A DNA stretch of 64,000 nucleotides from Mycobacterium colombiense (GCF_003284935.1 NZ_QMEV01000023.1:1-64000); one strand, 5' to 3'; positions 1 through 7,842 are shown, counted from the first letter of the stretch. Notes: generated by a model from the sequence alone, not told the origin. Made by a program: numbers and translations.

Positions 1-52
1 GAAGCAATCATGACCACATCGGCCAGTCAGGCCGCATGAAGGAAACTGTCAC

Positions 53-367
53 CTATTCGTGCAGCAGACCCAACTGTTCTCGGTCACCCGTCCAAATTGG
101 CTGATATTCGTTAACGATCGAGACATCGACTTCATCGGAGCGCCGCCCCTCCGAGTCGATGATCGCCGATTTGAGGGCGATTCGCCGCGCTCCGATGTTC
201 TGGCTAAGGAAGTCGCCCAGCGTCTGTTCGTTTGCCCCACCCTTGATCCCTGGATCCGTGTGCGCCGTGCGAGTGCGCTGAAAGTTTGACAGTAACGCGC
301 CGGCGCCCTGGTTCCAGAAGTCATCGATTACTCCCATAGGAAGATTGTCCACCGCCCCCAAGAGCAC
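53..367 (-). pseudogene. DUF6602-like protein, N-terminal fragment
   Basis: A 104-codon frame ending at a TAG. Its C-terminal half carries the pattern FLSQNIGARR...IIDSEGRRSDEVDVSIVNE, which resembles the DUF6602 (restriction-nuclease-like) family, where a conserved DxxGxxSxxxDI stretch is followed by a much longer domain. Here translation stops about ten residues after that stretch, and an in-frame TAG also lies just upstream of the GTG start, so this is best read as a truncated remnant. Its place left of a toxin-antitoxin pair and an integrase fits defence or stability cargo of a mobile element. The family assignment rests on a short motif only. Confidence 0.4.
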
Positions 368-621
368 GGATCCAACCGCCGTCGCCTCGGATGCCCTCCT
401 GAGGGCCTATAAGCCAGCTTGAAAATCGAGGCTCTGCCTAAACACAATGAGCCACAGCGCTTCTGCCTTACAATCCTGTTGCAGCAACCGCCAGAAGCCG
501 CTTCCTGGGTGGCCCTGGCGCAGTGTTGACGCTTGAGTCATCGCTCTGGTGTTGTCCCTACAGTGCAGACGCTCCCGCGACAGGCGGTGACAAAGGCAAT
601 CTCGTCCGACAAAGTTCTTTG

Positions 622-909
622 TCAGGCGATGCGGTCGATACTCGCTAGTTCGGTGGCTAGCTGCTCGCGAACGATTTCTGCGTCGTAGTGCGCCTGCATG
701 TTGATCCAGAACATGTCAGTCAGGCCCAGTGCGCGCGAGAGCCGCAGCGCCGTGTCGGCGCTGATGCTGCGCTTGCCGTGGACGATTTCGTTGATGCGCC
801 GGGGCGGCACGTCGATCGCCTTGGCGATCCGGTACTGCGAAATGCCTAGTGGGTCGAGGAATTCGGTTTTGAGGATTTCCCCCGGGTGGGTGGGTGCGAA
901 GTCTGCCAT
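622..909 (-). CDS. higA: HigA family antitoxin, XRE-type HTH
   Basis: A 95-residue protein that begins MADFAPTHPGEIL, the usual opening of HigA antitoxins. An HTH follows (ISQYRIAKAI, then INEIVHGKRSI, residues about 22-50) and then the LTDMFWINMQAHYD segment typical of the family. It should bind and neutralise the HigB mRNA interferase made just upstream and autorepress the operon by binding the palindromes before higB. The start at 909 was chosen over a longer frame because family homology begins there. It sits 13 nt after higB, the toxin-first gene order of HigBA loci. Lying next to the integrase, it probably stabilises the mobile element. Confidence 0.87.
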   Translation of the reverse strand: MADFAPTHPGEILKTEFLDPLGISQYRIAKAIDVPPRRINEIVHGKRSISADTALRLSRALGLTDMFWINMQAHYDAEIVREQLATELASIDRIA

Positions 910-922
910 CGGTCTCTCCTTC

Positions 923-1204
923 CTAGCGGTAGTCGACCAGTTCGACGTTGCCGGCGCCGCGCGTACTCCAGGTGAAGCAGATGCGCCACTGGTCGTTGAC
1001 GCGAATGCTGTACTGGCCGGCGCGGCTGCCGGCCAGCTTCTCCAACCGGTTGCCTGGCGGCACCCGAAGGTCGTTGATGCTCTCGGCGGCATTGATGAGA
1101 GCCAGCTTGTTGTATGTAAGCCTGCTCAGTTCCGGGCTGAGCTTCTTGACGTGGCGGCGCTGCCAGATCGCCTCAGGGTCCTTGTCCCGGAAGGAGCGGA
1201 TCAC
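923..1204 (-). CDS. higB: HigB family toxin (RelE/ParE superfamily mRNA interferase)
   Basis: A 93-residue protein with the compact RelE/HigB pattern: an N-terminal FRDKDPEAIWQRR helix, then LRVPPGNRLEKL, then the C-terminal YSIRVNDQWRICF strand pair holding the conserved Arg and Trp of the fold. Family members cleave ribosome-bound mRNA. It starts at a GTG, 11 nt downstream of two strong inverted repeats, and is followed by the higA antitoxin. No truncation or missing motif is visible, so the pair looks functional. The family is clear; activity is inferred. Confidence 0.87.
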   Translation of the reverse strand: MIRSFRDKDPEAIWQRRHVKKLSPELSRLTYNKLALINAAESINDLRVPPGNRLEKLAGSRAGQYSIRVNDQWRICFTWSTRGAGNVELVDYR

Positions 1205-1214
1205 TGGTCAATAG

Positions 1215-1245
1215 TAACGCCAGGCGTTATTAACGTAAAGCGTTA
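1215..1245 (-). promoter_or_regulatory. Paired palindromic operators of higBA
   Basis: TAACGCCAGGCGTTA (1215-1229) has perfect 7-bp arms. TAACG-TAAAG-CGTTA (1231-1245) is a second copy with the same outer half-sites, its centre 16 bp away. Both lie immediately upstream of the higB start. That is the expected position for autoregulatory binding by HigA. Confidence 0.65.
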
Positions 1246-1331
1246 TGAGTGATGCCGCACCAAAATGGCGCACGAAGTAGTCCCCGGGGCGAATTACAGT
1301 GGTGGAACAGCACTCACCACGAGGGGATCCC

Positions 1332-1571
1332 ATGACCCAGACAAACTCCCCAAGCCCAACCGAGCTTAACGCGTTCACGGGCCGGCCGATCAACGGCAGT
1401 TTGCTTCTCACTGTTTCCGAAGCAGCCGCAGCCCTTCGCATCTCACGCTCGTCGATCTATCGCCTGTTCGAAGGCGGCGAGCTGGCGTGGGTTCAGATCG
1501 GAGCGTCTCGCCGGGTTACCTCGGCGGAGATTCACCGCTTCATCGCCGCGCATACGGAAGCGGCGTCGTAA
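1332..1571 (+). CDS. Excisionase-like helix-turn-helix protein
   Basis: A small protein of 79 residues from the ATG at 1332, preceded by GAGGGG. It has an HTH_17/Xis-type winged helix: LTVSEAAAALRISRSSIYRL, then the GGELAWVQIG wing, then RRVTSAEIHRFI. Proteins of this kind either direct excision by a neighbouring tyrosine integrase or set its expression. The gene ends 10 nt before the integrase, so the two are probably cotranscribed as in pSAM2-type actinobacterial elements. A longer GTG start at 1299 adds 11 residues without homology. Confidence 0.75.
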   Translation: MTQTNSPSPTELNAFTGRPINGSLLLTVSEAAAALRISRSSIYRLFEGGELAWVQIGASRRVTSAEIHRFIAAHTEAAS

Positions 1572-1581
1572 CCTACTGAAG

Positions 1582-2772
1582 ATGGCTGAGCGCCGCCAGC
1601 TGCCACCTCAGATCCGACGCGTCGAGCTCGCTCGCCGCGCCGGCAGCAAGCCTGTTGTCCGGTATCAGTTGACCGTCGACACGGGCATCGTTGATGGCAA
1701 ACGCAAGCAGCTGCGGCGGCGCTACCGGACCGAAAAGGAGGCGCGGGCCGCGCTGGCGGAGATACAGGGCCAGGTCAATGCGGGTTCCTACGTGCAGCCG
1801 TCCACGCTCACGCTGGAGCAGGCATGTGCTGACTGGCTGCGTTCTCGCCACAAGATCCGACCCACCACTGCCGCTGGCTACGAGTACGTCTTGCAGCCGG
1901 TGCGCAGCGAGCTCGGCGAGCTCGCCGTCCAGGACCTGACCCGCCGACACATCGACGATCTGATCGTCAAGCTGCGTGCCGGCAGCTTGCAGCGGCCAGG
2001 CGGCAGGGGGCGCAAAGCGTGGAGCGCGCGATCGTGCAATTACATGCTTGGCGCCCTGTCACAGGTCCTCGGCCAGCTGGTCGCCGAAGGACGGTTAGCG
2101 AGAAACGTTGCCGGACTTGTTGATCGCGTGCCGGGCAAGGCCAGAAGATTCGAGACGTTCACCGCCGATCAGGTCCGAACCGTTCTTGACGGCATCGCGA
2201 ATGATCGCAATCGGCACGCATGGCATCTCGCGCTTGCCGGCCTGCGGCGCGGTGAAATTGCGGGGTTGCGTTGGGAAGACGTCGATCTCGGCAAGCGGAC
2301 AGTGCGTATCGGAAAGACTCGTGTCGACGTCGGAGGTCGCGCACTCGACCAAGACGACCCCAAGACGGCCTCAGCCGGCCGTGTGCTGCCCCTGCCCGAC
2401 ACCCTCCTGGCCGAACTAACCGCCGCCAAGGCCCGCCAGGCGGCAGAACGGCTGGCCCTGGGCGAGGCCTACGCGGGCCTCGGCTACGTGGTCTGCAACG
2501 AGGCCGGCGAGCCGTACCATCCCTCGACAATGTCCACCATGTGGCAGGCGGCCATCAAGGACCTCGACGTGCCGCAAGTCCGGCTGCACGATGCCCGACA
2601 CACCTGCGCCACGCTCATGCATTTGCAGGGCGTTCCCATAGCGTTGGTGGCGGCCTGGCTAGGCCACGCCGACGTTTCGTTCACGCTTCGCACGTACGTC
2701 CACGCCCAGCCGGAGGCGCTGGAGATCGCGGCGCGCAGCTTTGCTCCGCCGGCGTCAAGCGCGGCAGATTAA
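1582..2772 (+). CDS. int: Tyrosine-type site-specific integrase
   Basis: A 396-residue phage-type integrase. The N-terminus has the arm-binding/AP2-like fold (YRTEKEARAAL), followed by a SAM-like core-binding domain at about residues 70-150 (TLTLEQACADWL). The catalytic domain shows Arg222 in GLRRGEI, His336-x-x-Arg339 in HDARH, the LGHAD box and nucleophile Tyr372 in TYVHA. The complete RHRHY set suggests it is active. It probably recombines at the anticodon loop of a tRNA-Pro gene, because a 42-nt tRNA-Pro 3' segment lies 130 bp after its stop. It follows the excisionase-like gene by 10 nt. Confidence 0.95.
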   Translation: MAERRQLPPQIRRVELARRAGSKPVVRYQLTVDTGIVDGKRKQLRRRYRTEKEARAALAEIQGQVNAGSYVQPSTLTLEQACADWLRSRHKIRPTTAAGYEYVLQPVRSELGELAVQDLTRRHIDDLIVKLRAGSLQRPGGRGRKAWSARSCNYMLGALSQVLGQLVAEGRLARNVAGLVDRVPGKARRFETFTADQVRTVLDGIANDRNRHAWHLALAGLRRGEIAGLRWEDVDLGKRTVRIGKTRVDVGGRALDQDDPKTASAGRVLPLPDTLLAELTAAKARQAAERLALGEAYAGLGYVVCNEAGEPYHPSTMSTMWQAAIKDLDVPQVRLHDARHTCATLMHLQGVPIALVAAWLGHADVSFTLRTYVHAQPEALEIAARSFAPPASSAAD

Positions 2773-2901
2773 GCGCGTTCGCACACGTGTGCGTGACACG
2801 AACCGAATCCTTGTGACAATCTGTGACAATTTCGGAGCTAGTCGAACATACGTGCAGTCGAGTAAATCGGAAAAGGCCAGCTCAGACGCCCTTTGTGAAA
2901 G

Positions 2902-2943
2902 TCGGGCTGACAGGATTTGAACCTGCGACCACTTGACCCCCAG
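2902..2943 (-). other. tRNA-Pro 3' fragment, probable att core
   Basis: Read on the minus strand, this 42-nt segment runs from the anticodon loop (CTGGGGG, a GGG anticodon) through the 3' anticodon stem, variable loop, T-arm (GCAGGTTCAAATCCTGT) and acceptor 3' strand to the discriminator A. The 5' half of the tRNA is absent beyond 2943. A core starting exactly in the anticodon loop is the classic identity segment used by tRNA-targeting integrases. The integrase stop codon is 130 bp away. Confidence 0.75.
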
Positions 2944-3094
2944 GAAGTAGCGGTAGCGTGTTTTCGCAGGTCGTCGGCGGTTTTCGTTGCAAGGGCGCGG
3001 TGTGCGACGTTCACGGAAGTGCAGATCGTTTGGCCTCGCGCATAACGTGTGGTCCCGAGGTGGTCCCCGGTACCGGCCCAACCTATACTCACTG

Positions 3095-3114
3095 TGTACG
3101 TACATTCGCCGTAC
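3095..3114 (+). promoter_or_regulatory. Possible TacAT operator
   Basis: TGTACGTACA (3095-3104) is a perfect palindrome, and a further GTAC follows at 3111, all 58-77 bp upstream of the DUF1778 antitoxin gene. It may be the autoregulatory site of the toxin-antitoxin pair. Position and symmetry are the only support. Confidence 0.35.
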
Positions 3115-3171
3115 AATGAAGTGATCGGCAATTGCGAGCACAGATAACTGAAGGAAGAAGGAGGTGTTGTT

Positions 3172-3441
3172 GTGGCAGTCAAAACGAAGCGCATCGAGCT
3201 TCGCGCGGAGCAAGCGACCTTGGACCGCATCCAGCGCGCCGCCAACCTTGTCCATGAGCAGACCTCGGAGTTCGTGCGGAAAGCTGCGATGCAACGGGCC
3301 GAAGACATCCTGCGCCAGGAGCTGGTAACGGCAATGGAGCCCGAACAGTTTGACAAACTGATGTCCTCACTCGAGGCTGCTGACGAAGCGCCGCGGCTGG
3401 CGGCAGCCGCACGGAAACCAGCGGTCTTCACAAGGCGTTGA
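3172..3441 (+). CDS. tacA: DUF1778 (TacA-type) antitoxin
   Basis: An 89-residue protein opening with a ribbon-helix-helix segment (KRIELRAEQATLDRIQRAANL, then SEFVRKAAMQRAEDIL) characteristic of DUF1778 antitoxins. The C-terminal tail (MEPEQFDKLMSSL) is the part that wraps the acetyltransferase toxin in known TacA proteins. It starts at a GTG preceded by GAAGGAGG. Its stop is 3 nt before the GNAT toxin gene, so the two are translationally coupled. Role: neutralise the toxin and repress the operon. Confidence 0.83.
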   Translation: MAVKTKRIELRAEQATLDRIQRAANLVHEQTSEFVRKAAMQRAEDILRQELVTAMEPEQFDKLMSSLEAADEAPRLAAAARKPAVFTRR

Positions 3442-3444
3442 ACT

Positions 3445-3957
3445 GTGTTCGAGTCCGCGCGACTCACTGACGCCCACACGCTGGAAGGGTTCGACTGCGG
3501 TAAGGAGTCGCTGAATACCTGGCTCATCGCCCATGCCCGTCGCGCGGACAGCAGCGGGGTCGCGCACGTCTACGTGTGGACCCCGCTCGGCGAACCGAAA
3601 GTCAGTGCCTATTTCGCCATCTGCCCCACCGAAGTAGTACGCAACGACGACGGCGTCTCGGGATCCATGGCCGGTGGCTATTCCCGCATACCCGGATACT
3701 TGATTGCCCGCCTGGCGATCGACACATCTCTACGGGGACAGGGATATGGCGAGCAGCTGCTTCTGGACGCACTAGGCAAAGCCGTCGCCGCATCGGAAAT
3801 CGGCGGCGGCCGGCTCATCGTCGTCGATGCCATAGACGACGAGGCGCAATCCTTCTACGAGCACTACCATTTCGTCCCCGTCACGAACCGCGAGCGTCGT
3901 CTGGTCATGAAGGTGTCCACCGCGGCGAAAGCGCTCGGGGAGCGTTGGCGGCAGTAG
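3445..3957 (+). CDS. tacT: TacT-type GNAT acetyltransferase toxin
   Basis: A 170-residue GNAT protein. The acetyl-CoA-binding loop is seen as SLRGQGYGEQLL (about residues 92-103), followed by the β5/α4 region (LIVVDAIDDEAQSFYEHYHFVPV) typical of TacT/AtaT toxins. These toxins acetylate the amino group of aminoacyl-tRNA and block translation. The start is a GTG 3 nt after the antitoxin stop. Length and order match the DUF1778-GNAT family. With HigBA, this is the second stability module beside the att-like core. Biochemical activity is inferred. Confidence 0.87.
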   Translation: MFESARLTDAHTLEGFDCGKESLNTWLIAHARRADSSGVAHVYVWTPLGEPKVSAYFAICPTEVVRNDDGVSGSMAGGYSRIPGYLIARLAIDTSLRGQGYGEQLLLDALGKAVAASEIGGGRLIVVDAIDDEAQSFYEHYHFVPVTNRERRLVMKVSTAAKALGERWRQ

Positions 3958-4149
3958 GCCCTTCCGCCGAACAGTGTGCTGCACAAAGGAGTTGGCCGTT
4001 AGCGGTGTCGAGAGTTTCCCCGGTGAGTTAGACATGCGCGTGCCGACAACGCGAGTTTGCGTCATCTCCTTCAATTGAGTGAGGAACAGGCACGCGCGGC
4101 CTCCGGTGACCAGGCGACGGTGACGGGGGTGCCGGCCTCACCGGTGACA

Positions 4150-4504
4150 ATGGACTCCAGCTCCGCTCATAAGGTGCGGTTCTTTTCGATTTGTTCCGTT
4201 GTCGCACCGACGTTTACGCACTGCGCTGGGAAAATCGTCGAGAGGGCCGTTCAGGTTGGATGCCGGCGATCAAACGATATTGGCGCAAGGGTATGAACCG
4301 CGCCGACGCGCCTTACCTACCACTGACCCCTGAGGTCGTTGATGCCCACCTGCGAGGCGAAACACATATCGGCCTGTATCCACTCAGCGATGACGAGACC
4401 TTCTGGTGGGTCGCGGCCGATTTCGATAAGAAGCCGCGATGGCTCACGCCAAATCGATAACTGCCCTAAGGCCGCTTCGTCTGAAGGCTAAACACGAGAC
4501 CATG
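4150..4504 (+). pseudogene. Decayed TOTE-type archaeo-eukaryotic primase N-terminus
   Basis: Three reading-frame pieces together spell the opening of a TOTE conflict-system primase-like protein. SSAHKVRFF comes from the ATG near 4151. After a frameshift at about 4185-4190 comes FRCRTDVYALRWEN-GRSGWMP, then LPLTPEVVDAHLRGE, then GLYPLSDDETFWWVAADFD. Near 4430 another shift leads into a short tail (EAAMAHAK). The FRGRxDVYxxRWE, HLxG, YPL and AADFD signatures are those of that family. The large helicase/nuclease remainder is missing. It is a remnant and should not be active. Family assignment is by motif only. Confidence 0.55.
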
Positions 4505-4564
4505 ACTACACCCAACGACGCGACCATCGGAAGGCTTTGGCGGCGGTGACGGGCCGTTGCTGTC

Positions 4565-5548
4565 TCATGGTGCGAGCCGGACAAAGCCCGGCGGCATGTG
4601 AGGCGCCGGTGGTGACTCCACCGGGCCGCCACCTCCGTTGCCACCACCGTCACCGCCGCCGATGCCTCCACCGCCGTCGCCGCCCCCGCCTCCGCCCGCA
4701 GTGCCGCCCGGCTGAGGAGCGGCGGCGGGTGGTTCCGCCTGTTGCGGTGGCGGCGGGGGCTCTTGCGCCGGCGGCTGTTTTGGTGGCGGCGGTGCCGCGT
4801 TTGGCCGGGGTGGGATCAGGTTGTGCGCCGTGGGCGGCGGTGGTGGCGGAATCTGCGGCGGGTTCGGCAAGTCGGAATCTCCCTCGGGAACCGCTCCGGT
4901 CAGCGAGGCGAGCTTTGTGCCCCGCGCGTGACCATCCGACCGGTCGTTCCCAGAGCGGCCAGCCACGAATTTGGCGCCGTCTATCAAGTGTGGCAGCCGG
5001 ACCACGACGGTGCCCATCGGTTCCTGCCACTCTGCGAGCATGTTGATCGTGTCCAACCGCGGCGGCGGCTCGCGCTTACCGCTTGCTGAGTTGACCGTGT
5101 CGTGCGTCGACGCGGCAACCCGGTGCGTCGGTTCATTCGATCCAGGCGCGCGACTAGCCATAGCCGTGATGGAATCAATCTTTTGTTGGTTGTACGGGCA
5201 GTAGACCTCCACTGCCGCAGTGATGAATCGGGTGAGGGTACGCGTGATGCGCTCGGGCGGGTATTGGCGCTCGATCGGGTCCACGTTGAACGCAGTGTTC
5301 CTCATCAAGTCCACTACGTCGTCCACCGGCATGCCGCCATCGAGTTTGCGACAAACCTTATGGGCAGTGGCGATGAGGCTCGGCACGTTCCGGCGGGCGG
5401 GGATCTTTTTTTCAACGAGCAGCGCCAGAAACTGGTCGTCCTGGTTGGGGTCGGCGGCTACTGTGCCGGCGCCCACGATTGCGGTGCCGGCTAGCACCAC
5501 AGTGGCGGTAACCAGGGCGCCGGCGTGGCTAGTGATGCCGGCGAACAT
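4565..5548 (-). CDS. DUF732 secreted protein with Pro/Gly-rich tail
   Basis: A 327-residue exported protein. The signal peptide includes LVTATVVLAGTAIVGAGTVAA and ends before DPNQDDQFL. A DUF732 domain (about 35-125) follows, with the family cysteines (KVCRKLDGG and VEVYCPYN), then a long low-complexity tail of proline runs (IPPPPPPT, QEPPPPPQQ) and glycine runs (GGGGGGDGGGG). DUF732 proteins are mycobacterial envelope proteins of unknown function; the tail suggests cell-wall contact. A BlaI-like inverted repeat lies about 85-100 bp upstream. A second, short DUF732 protein is encoded at 32363. Confidence 0.82.
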   Translation of the reverse strand: MFAGITSHAGALVTATVVLAGTAIVGAGTVAADPNQDDQFLALLVEKKIPARRNVPSLIATAHKVCRKLDGGMPVDDVVDLMRNTAFNVDPIERQYPPERITRTLTRFITAAVEVYCPYNQQKIDSITAMASRAPGSNEPTHRVAASTHDTVNSASGKREPPPRLDTINMLAEWQEPMGTVVVRLPHLIDGAKFVAGRSGNDRSDGHARGTKLASLTGAVPEGDSDLPNPPQIPPPPPPTAHNLIPPRPNAAPPPPKQPPAQEPPPPPQQAEPPAAAPQPGGTAGGGGGGDGGGGIGGGDGGGNGGGGPVESPPAPHMPPGFVRLAP

Positions 5549-5631
5549 GGCAGTGCTTCCATTCTTTTGGCCATCCCATCGCTCCCCTTGGCGAGGCCTT
5601 GGCTCCTCCCGGCGGAGCGGATATGTACTGT

Positions 5632-5650
5632 CTACTATAGTACTTAGTAG
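5632..5650 (-). promoter_or_regulatory. BlaI-like operator (site a)
   Basis: CTACTA-N7-TAGTAG is a 19-bp inverted repeat built from the TACTA/TAGTA half-sites of BlaI/MecI/CopY repressors. It lies upstream of the DUF732 gene and downstream of the M56 gene. Related repeats recur at 7344, 14106, 15936 and 17156. Confidence 0.55.
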
Positions 5651-5898
5651 CTGGGTACATTAGCAAGTGCGGCGGGCCGCGGAGTGTGATACAGATGGTG
5701 AAAGCTGATCACGTTGCCGCGCAATTGATTTGGCCCTGAGCGCCGAGGCTTGTCGGGATTAGTTTTCCGTAATGGCGCCGTAAAGGCAGAACCTGTCGCG
5801 CGAGGGCTCGGCAGGCGGCGTTCCGACAGGCGCGGTTGTCGCCGAGGTAGCGTCGCAACTCGGTATTAAGTAGATACGCGCTCGGCCGACGTTCGCCT

Positions 5899-6858
5899 TT
5901 AGATAGCTATCGGGTGGCACCACATGGCGCTGGATGCAGTGAGAGCGGCGAGAATCAGAGGCCCGCCCGTGATGAGGAAGGTTGCGGCGGTTAGCAACAG
6001 CCGGCTGTTCCACCGATTTCGAGCGGCGGCCGGTGCGGCCAGACGTTCGGCGCGGGCCAGCACGTCCGTTCCAGTGGCCCCGAAGGCGCCTTGCGGCGCC
6101 TGGGCATCCATGGACAATGCCAGCAGCGCGTCCAACAGTGTCAGCGAACCGCATCTGCGGGCCGCGGCGTCATCGGCGGCCATCTCCAGCAACAGAGAGA
6201 TCTCTCGATCGGCCGTGCTGAACAGGGGCACCCCGGGAATGGCAACCGCTAGGGCGCGCACGAAGGCCAGAACATGGTGGTGGCGCCCGGCCAGGTGGGC
6301 CCGTTCGTGTGCCAGCACAGCCTGCAGATTGCGATCGGTAAGCGAGTCCAGCGCTGCGCTGGTCACGACGACGGTGTCAGGGTGGCCGGCCACGCAGTAC
6401 GCGGCCCGTTCGGCAGCGTCCACCACGACGGCATCCACTCCATCGATGCGGCGGCCGATCACCCGAGCTCTTTCGGCGTGCCCGCGGCTCTGCGCGCGTG
6501 CCCGCCACAGAGACCTGCCCGAGCGCCAACCCAGCATGCTCAGTGTGCTGACCGCGATCGCGGCCAGCACAAGCAAGGCCACCTGCAGCGCTATCGCGGC
6601 GCCGCCGTCGACCAGCCGCCGCAGCGACTCGAAACATGCGGTGGCGAGTCGACCTGGCTCATGCCAATAACGCACGAGGGACACGATGAGGAATGCGGTC
6701 GCGGCCAGCCACGAAGCGACAACGCTGACCATCACCACCAACCACGCAACCACCCCTAATCGCGGGACGGTACCCGCATGGGTCAACCGAGGCAGCACCC
6801 ACGGTGAGAGCGTCGCGACAGCGAAGCTGTACAGCAGCAGGCAGACTGCGACGCTCAT
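5899..6858 (-). CDS. M56 family (BlaR1/MecR1-like) membrane metallopeptidase
   Basis: A 319-residue integral membrane zinc peptidase. Hydrophobic segments occupy about residues 1-20, 35-63, 88-112 and near the C-terminus. The zinc site HERAH (in VLAHERAHLAGRHH, about residues 183-196) and a downstream EMAADDAA give the M56 pattern. Family members cleave BlaI-type repressors in response to envelope signals. No penicillin-binding sensor domain is present, as in other actinobacterial M56 proteins. A BlaI gene exists 10 kb away rather than adjacent. The nearest promoter-like element upstream is a MerR-type promoter at 7117-7147. Confidence 0.87.
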   Translation of the reverse strand: MSVAVCLLLYSFAVATLSPWVLPRLTHAGTVPRLGVVAWLVVMVSVVASWLAATAFLIVSLVRYWHEPGRLATACFESLRRLVDGGAAIALQVALLVLAAIAVSTLSMLGWRSGRSLWRARAQSRGHAERARVIGRRIDGVDAVVVDAAERAAYCVAGHPDTVVVTSAALDSLTDRNLQAVLAHERAHLAGRHHHVLAFVRALAVAIPGVPLFSTADREISLLLEMAADDAAARRCGSLTLLDALLALSMDAQAPQGAFGATGTDVLARAERLAAPAAARNRWNSRLLLTAATFLITGGPLILAALTASSAMWCHPIAI

Positions 6859-7116
6859 CGTGCCGTCGGGCTCTCGTCGGAGCTCGTCAGGCGCACCGCA
6901 GTGGCGCCCACGCTGACCGAAGACAATTCCATTGCCGCGCTCGTGAGGATCGGGTTGAGGAAGCTAGCCGAGGCCAAATCGGGGCCCGCAGGTGAGTTCG
7001 TGGATTCCGTCATCGCGTCAGCATTCGCGCACTTGCAAGCAGCACACGAGATTTCGAGTACCGAAACGATCGTTGTGCTCACCGCCAGTACCTCCCGATC
7101 CGTGGCACACCACCCA

Positions 7117-7147
7117 GTGTTATCCTTCCAGCGCACTGGAAGGTCAA
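7117..7147 (-). promoter_or_regulatory. MerR-type promoter beside a merR fossil
   Basis: Read leftwards, TTGACC (7147-7142) and TAACAC (7122-7117) are separated by 19 bp holding the near-palindrome CCTTCCAGCGCACTGGAAGG. The long spacer with a central dyad is the hallmark of MerR-activated promoters. It is almost identical to the element at 12030-12060 and points towards the M56 gene. Confidence 0.6.
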
Positions 7148-7154
7148 GGAGGTG

Positions 7155-7215
7155 TGGTACGAAGATTAGCGAGTTGGCCGATCTCCCAAACGCCAGCGCC
7201 AAGACCACTGCACCT
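7155..7215 (+). pseudogene. Remnant of a MerR regulator N-terminus
   Basis: Base-by-base similarity to the intact merR at 12070. AAGATTAGCGAGTTGGCCGA matches AAGATCGGCGAGCTGGCCAA, and CAACGCCAGCGCCAAGACC-like sequence matches the KLTNTSTKT region. The start codon is lost (TACGAAG for CATGAAG) and a stop (TAG) interrupts the second codon region. Similarity ends after about 60 nt. The operator/promoter in front is preserved while the gene is dead. Confidence 0.55.
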
Positions 7216-7343
7216 AACCCGCACAGCCTCTCCAGAGCTCCTCGGCCGCATCCTTCACGGCAGTGGCTGCGGATCGATCTCCGTGAAATCGCCGGGTTGC
7301 AAAAAGGCTCGAAATCGGTATTGCCAGTCGTGCAGTCCTGTAT

Positions 7344-7369
7344 CTACTATCTGCGTACATAGATAGTAG
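7344..7369. promoter_or_regulatory. BlaI-like operator (site b)
   Basis: CTACTATCT-N8-AGATAGTAG has perfect 9-bp arms. It is nearly identical to site d at 15936, differing by one base in the spacer. The neighbouring sequence to the right is an IS3 remnant, so any gene it once controlled may be lost. Confidence 0.55.
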
Positions 7370-7480
7370 CCTCGGGTAGTTGTCTGGGTCTTAGCAGCAC
7401 GCACGAGGCATGTCATGGGACTGCGATGAAGCGGTGGGAACCGGCGATGACAGGACTTGTGTTCCTTGAAGGATGGCGCA

Positions 7481-7795
7481 ATGCGACGAACTCGGCGATC
7501 GTTTACTCCTGAGTACAGGTTTACGGCCGCACATCGTGTCATCGATGGAAAAGAGCGGGTCGTCGACGTCGCCCGGGAGCTCAACTTGAATGACAGCGTG
7601 CTGCACACATGGGTGCGCGATGAACGGTGGCGGATGTCTGCAGACAGTGCTGGCGGGTTACAAGGTGATCCCAGTGGTGAACCGCTTTTACCCAAGGAGC
7701 GAGCGGAATTGGTGCGACTCCGCAAGCAGGTGGCTGAACAGGCAGAAACTATCGCCTTCCTAACCAACGCCTCGGCGTATTGCGCGGCGCAACTT
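7481..7795 (+). mobile_element. IS3-family OrfA remnant
   Basis: From the ATG at 7481 the frame reads RRTRRSFTPEYRFTAAHRVI, then VARELNLNDSVLHTWVRDE, then LPKERAELVRLRKQVAEQAET and FLTNASAYCAA. These are the HTH and leucine-zipper parts of an IS3-family OrfA. No OrfB integrase (DDE) follows; similarity stops after the ASAYxAA end of OrfA. Insertion-sequence debris. Confidence 0.7.
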
Positions 7796-7842
7796 AACAG
7801 TCCCGAGTTTCGTGCGCACTTTCTTGCTTGGGAAGGATGGCG

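Noticed and set aside
59-289. Plus-strand 76-aa frame overlapping the DUF6602-like remnant
   Set aside because: It is antisense to the frame that carries recognisable motifs and has no homology or ribosome site.
698-1252. Plus-strand 184-aa frame across higBA
   Set aside because: Shadow of the two well-supported minus-strand toxin-antitoxin genes.
2902-2943. Functional tRNA-Pro gene
   Set aside because: Only the segment from anticodon loop to 3' end is present. The 5' acceptor strand and D-arm are missing, so it is an att-type fragment.
6855-7208. Minus-strand 117-aa frame overlapping the M56 start by ATGA
   Set aside because: The coupling looked attractive as a lost blaI, but the sequence has no winged-helix or other recognisable pattern and runs through the merR fossil and its promoter.
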